64,000 nucleotides of DNA, from contig JBFXAM010000006.1 of the NCBI GenBank assembly GCA_050184295.1, positions 1-64,000 on the forward strand, given 5' to 3'. The position numbers and the translations under genes are program-made. Source of the stretch: JBFXAM01 sp050184295. GTDB lineage: Bacteria; Planctomycetota; Phycisphaerae; UBA1845; Fen-1342. The notes under the pieces are model-generated. The model searched no databases, was not told where the DNA came from, and saw nothing but the letters and a program-made list of their open reading frames with translations. Shown piece by piece: positions 8,993 through 17,431 of this stretch; position 1 is the stretch's first letter, and every line of letters starts with the position of its first letter.

Positions 8993-9622
8993 GTGTCTTT
9001 GCAGGCAGGTGAGCGATTGGCAGCGCAGCCCGCGACCGGTCCGACGCCCCCGGATGAGGAGCTCATCCGTCGCACGCGGACCGGCGAGCCCGAAGCGTTC
9101 GACCGTCTCGTGGAGCGCTACCAGCGTCGCGCCGTGTCGGTCTCGTATCGACTCGTCGGCAACCTGCACGACGCGCTGGAGATTTCGCAGGATGCCTTCG
9201 TTCGCGCCTATCGCGGGCTCGCAACGCTCGAGGACGCGCAGCGCTTCGGCGCGTGGTTTTTGCGCATCGTTACCAATCTCTCGCTCAACTTCCGGCGTTC
9301 GCGCGCCACGCGCGGCCGAACGCGCTCCTTCGAGGATTGCATCCTCGATGACCAAGGCGGCGCCGACGAACTCGTGGCGGACAGCCCCGCGTCGGAGGAG
9401 CGCCCGGGGGCGCGGCTCGCGGCGCGGGAGCTGAGCGAGATCGTGCAACGTGCGCTCGCCGATCTGCCCGAGCCGCAGCGCGTCGCGCTCGTGCTCTTCA
9501 GCATCGAGCAGATGCCGCAGAAGGACGTGGCGGAGATTCTCGGGTGCAGCGTCGAGGCGGTGAAATGGCACGTGTTCGCGGCTCGCAAGAAGTTGAAGGA
9601 GCGATTGGCGGACTATGTGTAG
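8993..9622 (+). CDS. Sigma-70 family (ECF-type) RNA polymerase sigma factor
   Basis: The protein has a region 2 (FDRLVERYQRRAVSVSYRLV, then DALEISQDAFVRAYRGL), a spacer, and a region 4 helix-turn-helix (LPEPQRVALVLFSIEQM, then DVAEILGCSVEAVKWHVF). This is the two-domain layout of ECF sigma factors. With the GTG start at 8993 it is 209 residues, normal for the family. The frame is open about 195 bp further upstream, but that part is low-complexity and unlike sigma factors. The start is therefore uncertain. The next gene follows 42 bp later and encodes a membrane protein likely to be its partner. Confidence 0.88.
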   Translation: MSLQAGERLAAQPATGPTPPDEELIRRTRTGEPEAFDRLVERYQRRAVSVSYRLVGNLHDALEISQDAFVRAYRGLATLEDAQRFGAWFLRIVTNLSLNFRRSRATRGRTRSFEDCILDDQGGADELVADSPASEERPGARLAARELSEIVQRALADLPEPQRVALVLFSIEQMPQKDVAEILGCSVEAVKWHVFAARKKLKERLADYV

Positions 9623-9664
9623 GCGCCGCCCGCAAGCGCCGACCCACAACGACGGATTGGAACG

Positions 9665-10564
9665 ATGGACCGCGAGTCATTTGAACAACTGCTGAGCGAG
9701 TGGCTCGACCGCCGCGACGACGCCGAACTCGCGGCGCGGATCGCGGAGCGGGTCGCGGCCGCGCCGGAACGGCGCTCGCTGGTCGCGGCCTGGGAGCGTA
9801 TGGACGCGCTCCTGCGCGGCGCGGCGCTTCCGATGCGGGTCGACTGGCCGCGGTTCGCGTCGCGCGTCTCCGCAGCCCTGCGCGTCGATGATGCCGAAGG
9901 CGTCGCGCTCGAGCGGTGGTTCGCCGACCTGACCCGGATCGAGAGCCGGGTCGCGTGGCCGACGTTCGCCGGGCACGTGGCCGCCGCGATCCGCGCTTCG
10001 CAAGCCGACGCCGCGGACGGGGGCGCCACCGCCGCGTCCGCGACAGGTGACGCGGACGACGCGCCCGACGCGGCGCTCGACCGGCTCGTCGCGCGCGCCA
10101 CCGACGTGGATTCGCGCGTCGCGTGGCGCACCTATGCCGAACGCATCGCGGACGCCGCGCACATCGCGCAGACGACCGCCGCGAAATCGCAAAATCCCAA
10201 GGCGACGCCGCGCGTGCCCCGCTTCGGCGGAGTTCGTCGGTTAGGGTCGCTTGCGGGATTGGCGGCCGCGGCAGCGATCGCGCTGTTCGCTTTCCTGACG
10301 TCCTCGCGGCAGCTCCCGCCGACGAGCAGCGCGCCGATCGCAATCGTGGACGTACAGGTCGCGTCGCCGACTTTCGAATCGGCAGCCGCGCCCGCCGGCG
10401 GTGCAAGCGTGGACGTCGCGGTTGCCGAAGAGACTGTGCCGCCCGACGCGCCGGACGTAGCGCTCGCGCCGCGCGACGCGGAACCTGAGATGCTGGTCGT
10501 GATCGAGTCGCCCGCCGACAGCGGGCCGCTTGTTGCGTACAACGATCCGTATGGCCTGTTCTGA
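9665..10564 (+). CDS. Single-pass membrane protein, putative anti-sigma factor with three internal repeats
   Basis: The 299-residue protein has one predicted membrane span (LAGLAAAAAIALFAFL, about residues 198-215), with the N-terminus expected in the cytoplasm and a C-terminal exported part rich in Ala, Pro and Glu. The cytoplasmic part holds three similar segments ending in RVDWPRFASRV, RVAWPTFAGHV and RVAWRTYAERI, spaced 40-75 residues apart. Position directly after an ECF sigma gene and this topology suggest an anti-sigma factor. No zinc-binding HxxxCxxC motif of the common ZAS family is present, so the assignment is contextual. Confidence 0.6.
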   Translation: MDRESFEQLLSEWLDRRDDAELAARIAERVAAAPERRSLVAAWERMDALLRGAALPMRVDWPRFASRVSAALRVDDAEGVALERWFADLTRIESRVAWPTFAGHVAAAIRASQADAADGGATAASATGDADDAPDAALDRLVARATDVDSRVAWRTYAERIADAAHIAQTTAAKSQNPKATPRVPRFGGVRRLGSLAGLAAAAAIALFAFLTSSRQLPPTSSAPIAIVDVQVASPTFESAAAPAGGASVDVAVAEETVPPDAPDVALAPRDAEPEMLVVIESPADSGPLVAYNDPYGLF

Positions 10565-10571
10565 GAGAGTC

Positions 10572-11792
10572 ATGGTGACGGACGACGGATCGCCGACCTG
10601 CTTTCGCCCCGAACCGGGTTCGAGCGCGGCGCGCACGTCGCCGCCGCACGCACCGACCGCTGTATCCCGGTGGATCCCTGCGGGGTTCGGTTGGCTGGCG
10701 CGGCGCGGCGCGGCCAGGCGCGTGATCCGGATTTACCGTGTCGGCATCGTCCTGTTCGCGCTGGCCGCCGATGGCGTGCGCGCCCAGCCCGCGCGACTGA
10801 GCGTGGAAGACGCGCTCGACAAGTCGGTGCAGGAACTGCGGATCGAAAGCACCCCCCTGCCGCAGGCGCTCGCCAAGCTCGAGGAACACACGCAGATTCG
10901 GTTCCAGATCGACCGCGAGACACTCGCCAGGATGCCCTATGGCGAGCGCACCCAGATCGCCATCAACGTCCGCCACCTCGCGCTGCGCAAGGCGCTGCCG
11001 CAGGTTTTTGCCGGCCTCGGCCTCTCGATGACGGTGACCCGGGAACTCGTCCGGCTGGAGCCGCTGCCGGCGGTGGCGCGGATGCCGGCGCCGCTGACGC
11101 TCGACGATCTGCGCCTGCTGGAGCGGCTCGCGGGCGCAACCTGGACACAGCTCGACCCCTCCACGATCGCGCTGCAATTCCAGATCGATCCGGCGAGCGA
11201 GCCGCGTGCCGCGTTCGACCGCGCCATGCAGCAGATTGCCGCGGACAACGCAATCGACCAGCTCGAACAAGCCGTCCGCGCGCTCGGCTGGGTGTGGATG
11301 CCGAAGAACGGCGGACTTCAGCTTCAGCGGCGCGGCGACTTCTTGCGAGCGCAGCTCGAAAGGCCGATCGAGGTGAATTTCCAGCGCGCGACCGTGGAGA
11401 CCGTCTTGCAGGAAACGGGCCGCAAGGCGGGCCTGCCGGTGTCGTTCGAGCCCGGCGCGTTGCAGCGCGTTCCGCAGGATCAATGGACGCTCGTGCAGCG
11501 GCCGGCAACGGCCCGGGACGTGTTCGAACGCGTCGCCGCCAAGACCGGCCTGCGCTACGAGATCGTCGACGACAGCGTACGCTTCAGCCTCGCGGCAGCG
11601 GCGCCCGACGGCCCGCGGCCCGCAAACCCGCCCGGCGCCGGGCAGCGCGTCGTCGCGCAGGTGAGCCTGAACATCCTGCCGGGCATCAGCATCAACATGC
11701 CGATCTTTGAAAACGAACTGCCGGCGCCCTATCTCGACAAGCTGCGCCAGCGCGCATTGAAGAAGATTCAGGAAGAGCTCGACAAGGAGTGA
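10572..11792 (+). CDS. Exported protein with secretin/TonB N-terminal (STN)-like repeats
   Basis: The 406-residue product has a hydrophobic export segment (VGIVLFALAADGVRA, about 62-76) behind a long basic N-terminus. It then has at least two STN-like units of the pattern 'short strand, then helix of the type PLPQALAKLEEHTQIRF' and 'VNFQRATVETVLQETGRKAG'. Such domains occur in secretins, TonB receptors and planctomycete periplasmic proteins and mediate protein contacts. The ATG at 10572 is 7 bases after the stop of the preceding gene, behind GAGAG, so the three genes from 8993 probably form one operon. The exact function is unknown. A longer start overlapping the previous gene is possible. 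Confidence 0.65.
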   Translation: MVTDDGSPTCFRPEPGSSAARTSPPHAPTAVSRWIPAGFGWLARRGAARRVIRIYRVGIVLFALAADGVRAQPARLSVEDALDKSVQELRIESTPLPQALAKLEEHTQIRFQIDRETLARMPYGERTQIAINVRHLALRKALPQVFAGLGLSMTVTRELVRLEPLPAVARMPAPLTLDDLRLLERLAGATWTQLDPSTIALQFQIDPASEPRAAFDRAMQQIAADNAIDQLEQAVRALGWVWMPKNGGLQLQRRGDFLRAQLERPIEVNFQRATVETVLQETGRKAGLPVSFEPGALQRVPQDQWTLVQRPATARDVFERVAAKTGLRYEIVDDSVRFSLAAAAPDGPRPANPPGAGQRVVAQVSLNILPGISINMPIFENELPAPYLDKLRQRALKKIQEELDKE

Positions 11793-12462
11793 CGGCGATC
11801 CGCCGGTTGCGCTCGCGGCGCGCACGTAACGCGTCGTTGCGGCCCCGCGCACGGTTCGCGACGAACAAGTACGCCGCGCGATCGCGATCCGACAGTTCGC
11901 ATTCCGCCACGCCGTCGCGCGATTGCCGGCGGGTTCGAACACCGACGCGTGCTCATCCCGCGGGTCGCTTCAGCACGAATGCCTCGTAGCCTGCGCCGGT
12001 GTGCGATCGCGTCGGACCCGGTTGCTCGCGCGGCGCGGCGTTTCGCCGGGAGCGCCGCGCTGCTGACTAAGCCGTAATCCATGAGTGCGGAGCGCGCCGT
12101 TGAGCCGCGCGCCTCAGCCCGCGCGGATGCGTGTGACGCGGTGCGCCGCGGAATCGAGAACGGCGATTCAGGCGGCATCTTCACGGCGCCGCGAAATACG
12201 GCCGGCCGTCGTCGGTAATGCGATTTGCCACGCCGAGCAGCTCGTCGACCGCGCCCTTGCGCGCGACAAGGAAGCCGTCGCACTTCGAGAGCAAAAGAGG
12301 CGACTGGTCGGTCCGGACCGCGGAGCGATCCGGGAACTCCGCGGCACCGCCGCAATGACCAACGCACGCGGTCAAGTCGCCGGGGCGCGAGGAGCGACAT
12401 CACACGTCACACCGGACGTAAGCGAGCTGTAGTCTGCGGCATGTGGACAGCGGCGCCGGGCG
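11793..12462 (+). other. Non-coding spacer between convergent genes
   Basis: 670 bases between the ends of the STN-protein gene and the transaldolase gene. It contains the first copy of the dispersed repeat described at 12073-12156. One weak minus-strand reading frame (12181-12375, TTG start, 64 codons) has an oddly protein-like end (LLGVANRITDDGRPYFAAP), but no recognisable family or good ribosome site. Nothing else is supported. Confidence 0.6.
12073..12156 (+). repeat. Dispersed spacer repeat, copy A
   Basis: This 84-base block aligns without gaps to 60283-60366, with about 13 mismatches (roughly 85% identity). It begins CGTAATCCATGAGTGCGGAG and ends in GCCGCGGAATCGA. It contains a GC-rich inverted repeat (CCGCGCG / CGCGCGG). 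Both copies lie between convergent genes and in the same orientation. Confidence 0.8.
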
Positions 12463-13581
12463 TTACGCCGCCTGCTCCAGCGCCGCGCGCTTGGCGTCGA
12501 TATCCCGCAGCAGTTGTTCGAACGAGTCGGCGAACGCCTGCACGCCTTCACGCAGGAGCTGATCCGTCACCGCGGTCAGGTCGATCCCCGCGGCCGCAAG
12601 CTGTTGCATGATGCCGTGGTTGTATTCCAGATCGGTGTCGAGCGCCTGCGCGATGTTGCCCTCGAGGCGGAGCGCGTCGAGCGTCTGCGGCGGCAGCGTG
12701 TTGACCGTGTTCGGGCCGATGAGGGGATCGACGTACTTGGTCGGCGTGTAGGCGGGGTCTTTGGTGCTGGTGCTCGCCCAGAGCGGCCGCTGCACGCGAG
12801 CGCCCGCGTCGCGCAGCAGCGCGAAGGGCTCGCCCGCGAACACCGCCTTGTAGCGGCCGTATGCGATCTTCGCGTTGGCGATGGCGGCCTTACCCAACAG
12901 GTGTTCGAGGCCGTCGGCGCCGGCCGCGATGCGCTCCTTCAACAAGCGATCGACCAGCGTGTCGACGCGGCTTACGAAGAACGACGCGACCGAGGAGACT
13001 GACGCCAGCGGTCGACGCGATGCGTGGAGCCGATGAAGGCCGTCGAGGTACGCCTGCATGACGCGCTCGTACATCGCGCCGGCGAAAATGAGCGTCACGT
13101 TCACGTTGATCCCCTCGCCGATCAGCGTCGTAATCGCGGGGAGCCCGGCGTCAGTCGCGGGAACCTTGATCATGATGTTGGGGCGATGAAGTGTCTGAAA
13201 CAGGCGGCGGGCTTCGTGAATCGTCGCGTCGGTATGGTGCGCATGGGCCGGGTTGACCTCGATGCTCACGTAGCCGTCGCGGCCGTGCGTCTCGTTATAG
13301 ACCGGGCGCAATTTGTCCGCCGCCTCGCAGATGTCGGCGAGCGCCAGCGCCTCGTAGATCGCGTAGCTGTCGGCGCCGTTGCGGCTGAGGTCGCGGATGT
13401 CATCGTCGTAATCGCGCCCGACTGAGATCGCTTTCTGGAAGATTGTGGGGTTGGACGTCATCCCCACGATGCCGGCCCCGATCAACTCCTCGAGCCGCCC
13501 GCTGCGAAGCAACTCGCGGGAGATGTAGTCGATCCAGGCGGCCTGACCCAGGGCGGCCATTTGTCGCAGGCGTGTGATCAT
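12463..13581 (-). CDS. tal: Transaldolase
   Basis: Transaldolase moves a dihydroxyacetone unit between sugar phosphates in the non-oxidative pentose phosphate pathway. The 372-residue protein has the family landmarks GMTSNPTIFQKAI (around 40) and the Schiff-base lysine in NIMIKVPAT (Lys near 138). It also has INVNVTLIF, SSVASFFVSRVDTLVD and the C-terminal RPLWASTSTKDPAY. Its length and motifs fit the long type found in actinobacteria and cyanobacteria. The start at 13581 is supported by GGAAGG upstream, although the frame is open for 47 more codons. A promoter and a 12-bp palindrome lie in the leader. Confidence 0.95.
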   Translation of the reverse strand: MITRLRQMAALGQAAWIDYISRELLRSGRLEELIGAGIVGMTSNPTIFQKAISVGRDYDDDIRDLSRNGADSYAIYEALALADICEAADKLRPVYNETHGRDGYVSIEVNPAHAHHTDATIHEARRLFQTLHRPNIMIKVPATDAGLPAITTLIGEGINVNVTLIFAGAMYERVMQAYLDGLHRLHASRRPLASVSSVASFFVSRVDTLVDRLLKERIAAGADGLEHLLGKAAIANAKIAYGRYKAVFAGEPFALLRDAGARVQRPLWASTSTKDPAYTPTKYVDPLIGPNTVNTLPPQTLDALRLEGNIAQALDTDLEYNHGIMQQLAAAGIDLTAVTDQLLREGVQAFADSFEQLLRDIDAKRAALEQAA

Positions 13582-13630
13582 GCGGTCCTTCCCGGTGCGT
13601 CCCGCAACCGTGCGCGAAGCGGCGTCGACA

Positions 13631-13642
13631 GAAAGCGCTTTC
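13631..13642. promoter_or_regulatory. Perfect 12-bp palindrome in the transaldolase leader, operator candidate
   Basis: GAAAGCGCTTTC is self-complementary and resembles operators of LacI/CcpA-family repressors. It lies 50 bases upstream of the tal ATG and about 80 bases downstream of the predicted transcription start, a place where binding could block elongation. No regulator gene is adjacent. Confidence 0.35.
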
Positions 13643-13725
13643 GCGGCGGGCAAGACGCCCGACCAATCGTCTCCGCGGTCCATCCGGTGCCACGCGCGAA
13701 CCCGTAAGTCTATTTGTCGCAAATG

Positions 13726-13753
13726 ATTGTACTGGATCCGCTCACTTCTTCAA
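13726..13753 (-). promoter_or_regulatory. Candidate promoter for transaldolase
   Basis: On the minus strand TTGAAG (13753-13748), 16 bases, and TACAAT (13731-13726) form a good sigma-70-type promoter. The -35 box lies inside the last codons of the upstream crotonase gene. Transcription would start near 13719 and give a leader of about 140 bases. Confidence 0.5.
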
Positions 13754-14494
13754 GAACGCGCCGACGCCCGCCCGCGATTCGTCGGTCAGCCGCATCGAAG
13801 CGTTGAGCCGGCGAGCCTCGTGAACCGCGTCGGCGTGCTGAAGGCTCCGAATCCGGTTCCAGAGAGTCTTCGTATTCGCGAGCGCGAGCGGCGGGTAAGC
13901 GGCAAAAACCGCGGCGTAGTGCCGTGCCCGAAGCAGGAGCTCCGCGTCGCGAACCACCTCATTCGCCAGCCCCAGCTCGACTGCGCGCTCCGCGGACAGC
14001 GTCTCGCCAGTCAGCAACAGCCATTTCGCCTGCCGTTCGCCAACCAGTCGTCGCAGATAGGTCATCACGATCGCGGCGACGAGCCCGCGCTTGATCTCGG
14101 GGTACCCGATCACGCCCTGGTCACCGCAAATCACCAGGTCGCACACCGACACCAGCCCCGCTCCGCCCGCGACCGCGGCGCCGTTGACCGCTGCAATGAC
14201 CGGCTTGGTCAACTGATCGACGGTCTCAAAAAGCGTCAGCAGCGCCGACGCATCGTGCTCGGCCTGGTCCGGAGTCGTCGCGGCGACCTCGCGCAGGTCG
14301 AGGCCGGCGCAGAACGCCGGCGGCGCACCGGTCAGAATGATGCTGCGCACGGCGTCGTCCGACTCGGCGGCACGGAGCGCGACCGTAAGTTCCGCGATCA
14401 GCGCGCGAGAGAGCGCGTTGCGGCTGGCGGGGCGGTTCAGGGTCAGCTCCACCCACGCCTCGCCGCGGTCGATCCTGATCAGCTCGCTGCTCAT
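13742..14494 (-). CDS. Enoyl-CoA hydratase/isomerase (crotonase) family protein, methylglutaconyl-CoA hydratase-like
   Basis: The 250-residue protein has the crotonase fold signatures: LNRPASRNALS, the oxyanion-hole strand CAGLDL, VNGAAVAGGAGLVSVCDLVI, and YPEIKRGL with the conserved Glu. The usual second catalytic Glu (the E of GGCEL in classical enoyl-CoA hydratases) is Gly here, as in the VNGAA-type hydratases of leucine breakdown. It is divergent from an HMG-CoA-lyase-like gene 221 bp away, so 3-methylglutaconyl-CoA hydration in leucine degradation is a reasonable but unproven role. Transaldolase follows on the same strand, probably from its own promoter. Confidence 0.88.
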   Translation of the reverse strand: MSSELIRIDRGEAWVELTLNRPASRNALSRALIAELTVALRAAESDDAVRSIILTGAPPAFCAGLDLREVAATTPDQAEHDASALLTLFETVDQLTKPVIAAVNGAAVAGGAGLVSVCDLVICGDQGVIGYPEIKRGLVAAIVMTYLRRLVGERQAKWLLLTGETLSAERAVELGLANEVVRDAELLLRARHYAAVFAAYPPLALANTKTLWNRIRSLQHADAVHEARRLNASMRLTDESRAGVGAFLKK

Positions 14495-14715
14495 GACGCT
14501 CCGTGAACGTGCCGGTTGCGGTCCACCGGTTTGCCTTGACCGGCGCCGGCGTTGATACCCGGCAGTTGTAATCTCCCGCTATCCGCGGTGCAATTGCGCC
14601 GCACGGATCGGCGAGCGCGACTCACGCAGCCGCCCGACCCGCCGCGTGGCGCGGCGGGTTTCGATCGCGGTCCGTCCGACTCGCGGCGCCTCCGCGGGCC
14701 CGCGGCGAGCTCGAT

Positions 14716-15678
14716 ATGACCGAAGTCACGCTCTGCGAAATGTCCCCGCGCGACGGACTGCAATTCCTGGGCGCCCACGCCGACACGCCGCGCATGGTCC
14801 CGCTGGAGCAGAAGCTCGCGCTGGTGGCGGCCTTGCAGGACGCACACCTGCCCTACATCGAGGTCGGCGCATACGTCTCGCCAAAGGCGACGCCGCAGAT
14901 GGCCGACACGGACGAACTCGCGCGGCGGATCGAACCGCGGGTCGGCGTGCAGCTCGCAGCGCTCGTGCCCAACCTCAAGCACTACGAGCGGCTGCGCGGC
15001 GGGCGATGCGACACGGTAGCGCTGTTTGTGTCGGCGTCGGAGGGTTACAGCCAGAAAAACATGGGCGTGTCGCTGGAACAGGCGCTGAAGTGGGCGCGCG
15101 AGGTCGCGAACGCGGCGACCGCGGACGGGCGGCGGCTGCGGGCACACGTATCCGGCGCGTTTCAGGACGTGTTCAGCGGCGACGACGCCGACATCGCGTC
15201 GGTCGTCGAGGTCGTGAAAGAGCTGCGCGCGATGCGCTGCGCGTGCGTCGCGCTCGCCGACACCAACGGGCAGACCCACCCGCGGCGCATCCGCGAAGTG
15301 ATTCGCGCCGTCGGCGACGCGGTCAGCCTGGGTGCCATCGCCGTCCATCTCCACGATCGCGCCGGGCAGGGAATCGTCAACGCGTTTGCCGCCTTCGAAG
15401 CGGGCGTTCGCACTTTTGACGCGTCGGTCGGCGGACTCGGCGGCAGCACCAAGGCGCTCGGCGGTAAGGCGAGCGGCGGCGCGACAGCCGGGAACGTCGC
15501 GACCGAGGAACTGGTCGAACTCTTCGAGCGCGAGGGCGTCCGGACCGGCGTGGATCGCGGCGCCCTCGGGCGTGCGGGCGAGATCATTCACGAGATCACC
15601 GAACTCACCGGTGATGGCGCACCGCCCAGCCGGGCGCTCCGCGAGATGCTCCATTACGGCCTGCGCTGGCAGCGCTGA
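14716..15678 (+). CDS. Hydroxymethylglutaryl-CoA lyase-like enzyme (DRE-TIM family)
   Basis: HMG-CoA lyase splits HMG-CoA to acetoacetate and acetyl-CoA, the last step of leucine catabolism. The 320-residue TIM-barrel protein has EMSPRDGLQ with the catalytic Arg (residues 8-16), IEVGAYVSPK, the metal ligands in HLHDRAGQGIVNAF (around 214), and FDASVGGLGG (around 236). In known lyases the next residue is the catalytic cysteine (GGLGGCPYA). Here it is Ser (GGLGGSTKA), followed by a few extra glycine-rich residues before NVATEELV. The substrate may therefore differ. The divergent crotonase gene supports an acyl-CoA pathway. Confidence 0.82.
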   Translation: MTEVTLCEMSPRDGLQFLGAHADTPRMVPLEQKLALVAALQDAHLPYIEVGAYVSPKATPQMADTDELARRIEPRVGVQLAALVPNLKHYERLRGGRCDTVALFVSASEGYSQKNMGVSLEQALKWAREVANAATADGRRLRAHVSGAFQDVFSGDDADIASVVEVVKELRAMRCACVALADTNGQTHPRRIREVIRAVGDAVSLGAIAVHLHDRAGQGIVNAFAAFEAGVRTFDASVGGLGGSTKALGGKASGGATAGNVATEELVELFEREGVRTGVDRGALGRAGEIIHEITELTGDGAPPSRALREMLHYGLRWQR

Positions 15679-15760
15679 ACATCGCAGCCGGGCACGACCG
15701 CCGGCGCGGCGCGCGCGGGTTTCGAACCACGCGTCCGGCCGGTATTCGTTGGACGCCGAC

Positions 15761-16447
15761 TCAGCGAGTCGGGTGCTCGGCGTGGCGCGGCCCAAGCTCG
15801 TTCCAGAGCTGCGCCAGATCGATCGCTTCCAGTGCGTAGGCAACGATGCGCGCGACCGCTGGGTCGGGCTCCGGGCGTGTGACGCCCACCAATCCCAGCA
15901 CGTGATGCAGGACGCGCACCAGCACCGGCGGCTCGCGATAGCGCTCCAGCGCACGGCGCCCGACAAACGCGCGGATTTCTGCGGCCATGCCGCGGGCGTC
16001 GACGTCGCCGACCGGCGCCAGCAGCCGCTCCACCTCGGCCGGATCGCACGGCGAGAGGGCGGCGTAGAAGTCGTTCGCGAGCCCGGCATCCGCGCGCAAC
16101 AGGTGATGATCGATCGCCAGCTCGATTGCAACGTGCGTTACGAAGTCGAGCAGCGCGCTGTGCTCGATCGACCCCCGAACGCGGTGCTTCAGGGCGCGCT
16201 GCCAGCCGACGAAGGCGGCGCTGGCATGAAACATCCGATCGACGGCGGCGTGGTTCAGGAGACCCTGGCGAAGCCGCTCGGCCGATTGATCCTCGTGCGG
16301 GCCAAGCTCGACGGCGCGCCAGCGGATCCGCCGCCGGCGCGAGAAGCGCGGCCATAAATCGGGCAGCGCGACGCCCATCGCGAATAGCGGCTCGACTGGA
16401 CGGCGTGCCACGCGGTGATTGAGCGCGAAGTGACCCAGGTAGTTCAT
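15761..16447 (-). CDS. AcpH-like (ACP phosphodiesterase-type) protein
   Basis: The 228-residue protein starts MNYLGHFALNHR and contains HAAVDRMFH and an ELAIDHHLL segment. These recall the start and the helical H/D-rich core of acyl carrier protein phosphodiesterases (AcpH, which removes the phosphopantetheine arm). The match is by eye and only partial, so the enzymatic role is uncertain. It converges with the HMG-CoA-lyase-like gene (82 bp) and lies 46 bp after the DedA-type gene on the same strand, probably in one transcript. Confidence 0.6.
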   Translation of the reverse strand: MNYLGHFALNHRVARRPVEPLFAMGVALPDLWPRFSRRRRIRWRAVELGPHEDQSAERLRQGLLNHAAVDRMFHASAAFVGWQRALKHRVRGSIEHSALLDFVTHVAIELAIDHHLLRADAGLANDFYAALSPCDPAEVERLLAPVGDVDARGMAAEIRAFVGRRALERYREPPVLVRVLHHVLGLVGVTRPEPDPAVARIVAYALEAIDLAQLWNELGPRHAEHPTR

Positions 16448-16493
16448 CGGCGGAGTCCGGCAGCGCGCACGCGCGGCGCAGGGCGCGTGGCGC

Positions 16494-17300
16494 TCACCCT
16501 GTCACTTTCGCATTGGGGGCGCCGTGCGCCACGCGCGGCCGCGGCGCGGCAGCCATCGTGACGGGCGCTGTCGCGGCTACCGGCGCAGGCGCTGGCCCTG
16601 GGGCCGGCTCCGGCGTGGCGCGCGTCGCCGCGTCCTGGGTCGCGAGCTGCGCCGCGGCCAGCTTCCGCCGGCGGCGACGAACGCGGTATACGAGATAAAC
16701 GATGCCGATCGCGAACGCGACCGCCAGCAGCGCGAGCACCTGCACGTCGCGCAAATACACCTGGAGCGTGGGAAGCGAAGTGGCGAACGCGTAGCCCAGC
16801 ACGACGAACAGCGGAATCGAGAGCGTCGCGCCGGCCATGTCCGCGGCGAGGAATCGCCAAAACGGGAAGTGCGTCGCACCCGCAGTGAGGCACATCGCGG
16901 CGCGGATGCCCATGAAGAACCGGCCGAAGAAGCACATCCAAGTTCCGTGGTCGTGGAACTTCTCTTTCATCACGGCGAACCGCTCCGGCGGCAACAACCA
17001 CGCGACCAGCTTGTGGTTGATGACGTCGTTGCCCCAGCGCCGCCCCAGCGAATAGAGGATGATGTCGCCGCTCATGATGCCGCACAGCGCGACGAGCAGC
17101 ACGCCCGGCCAAGACGCCTCGCCGGGATACAGCTTCAGCACCATGCCCGCGGCGATGAGCGGAAAATCCTCGGGGATGGGAAGCCCGAGGCTGGCGATGA
17201 TGAGGATGCCGAGCAGGACAGGGTAGGTCGCGCTCGCCATCCACCGAAAGAGGACTTCGTAATCGATCCCCGCGAGGAGACCCAGCAGCACGTCGTACAT
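16494..17300 (-). CDS. DedA/SNARE-associated family membrane protein
   Basis: DedA proteins are inner-membrane proteins linked to undecaprenyl-phosphate or phospholipid flipping and to proton-gradient maintenance. The 268-residue protein has several membrane spans and the family motif region GLPIPEDFPLIAAG, followed by GDIILYSLGRRWG and FFGRFFMGIRAAMCLTAG. A final span (VLALLAVAFAIGIVYLVY) is followed by a basic, then Ala/Pro-rich cytoplasmic tail of about 60 residues, which is longer than usual. The start at 17300 (MYDVLLGLL) is chosen because upstream codons encode a charged low-complexity stretch. Confidence 0.88.
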   Translation of the reverse strand: MYDVLLGLLAGIDYEVLFRWMASATYPVLLGILIIASLGLPIPEDFPLIAAGMVLKLYPGEASWPGVLLVALCGIMSGDIILYSLGRRWGNDVINHKLVAWLLPPERFAVMKEKFHDHGTWMCFFGRFFMGIRAAMCLTAGATHFPFWRFLAADMAGATLSIPLFVVLGYAFATSLPTLQVYLRDVQVLALLAVAFAIGIVYLVYRVRRRRRKLAAAQLATQDAATRATPEPAPGPAPAPVAATAPVTMAAAPRPRVAHGAPNAKVTG

Positions 17301-17431
17301 TCGGTCCGATTCCTGAGGCCCACGAGCCCGCACTTCCACCCGCGCCCAAGCTTCGTCCGGCGCCGCGCCCGTGGGTCGTGGTCCCGACGCCACGCCGCAC
17401 TGGCGGGGCGTCGTTCACGGGACTGGGGATT

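Noticed and set aside
12181..12375. 64-codon minus-strand reading frame in the 11.8-12.5 kb spacer
   Set aside because: Its end looks protein-like, but it has only a TTG start, no convincing ribosome site and no recognised family; kept as a note only.
15679..15760. tRNA-like TTCGAA strings in several spacers (for example near 15720, 11930 and 63175)
   Set aside because: No cloverleaf could be drawn around them.
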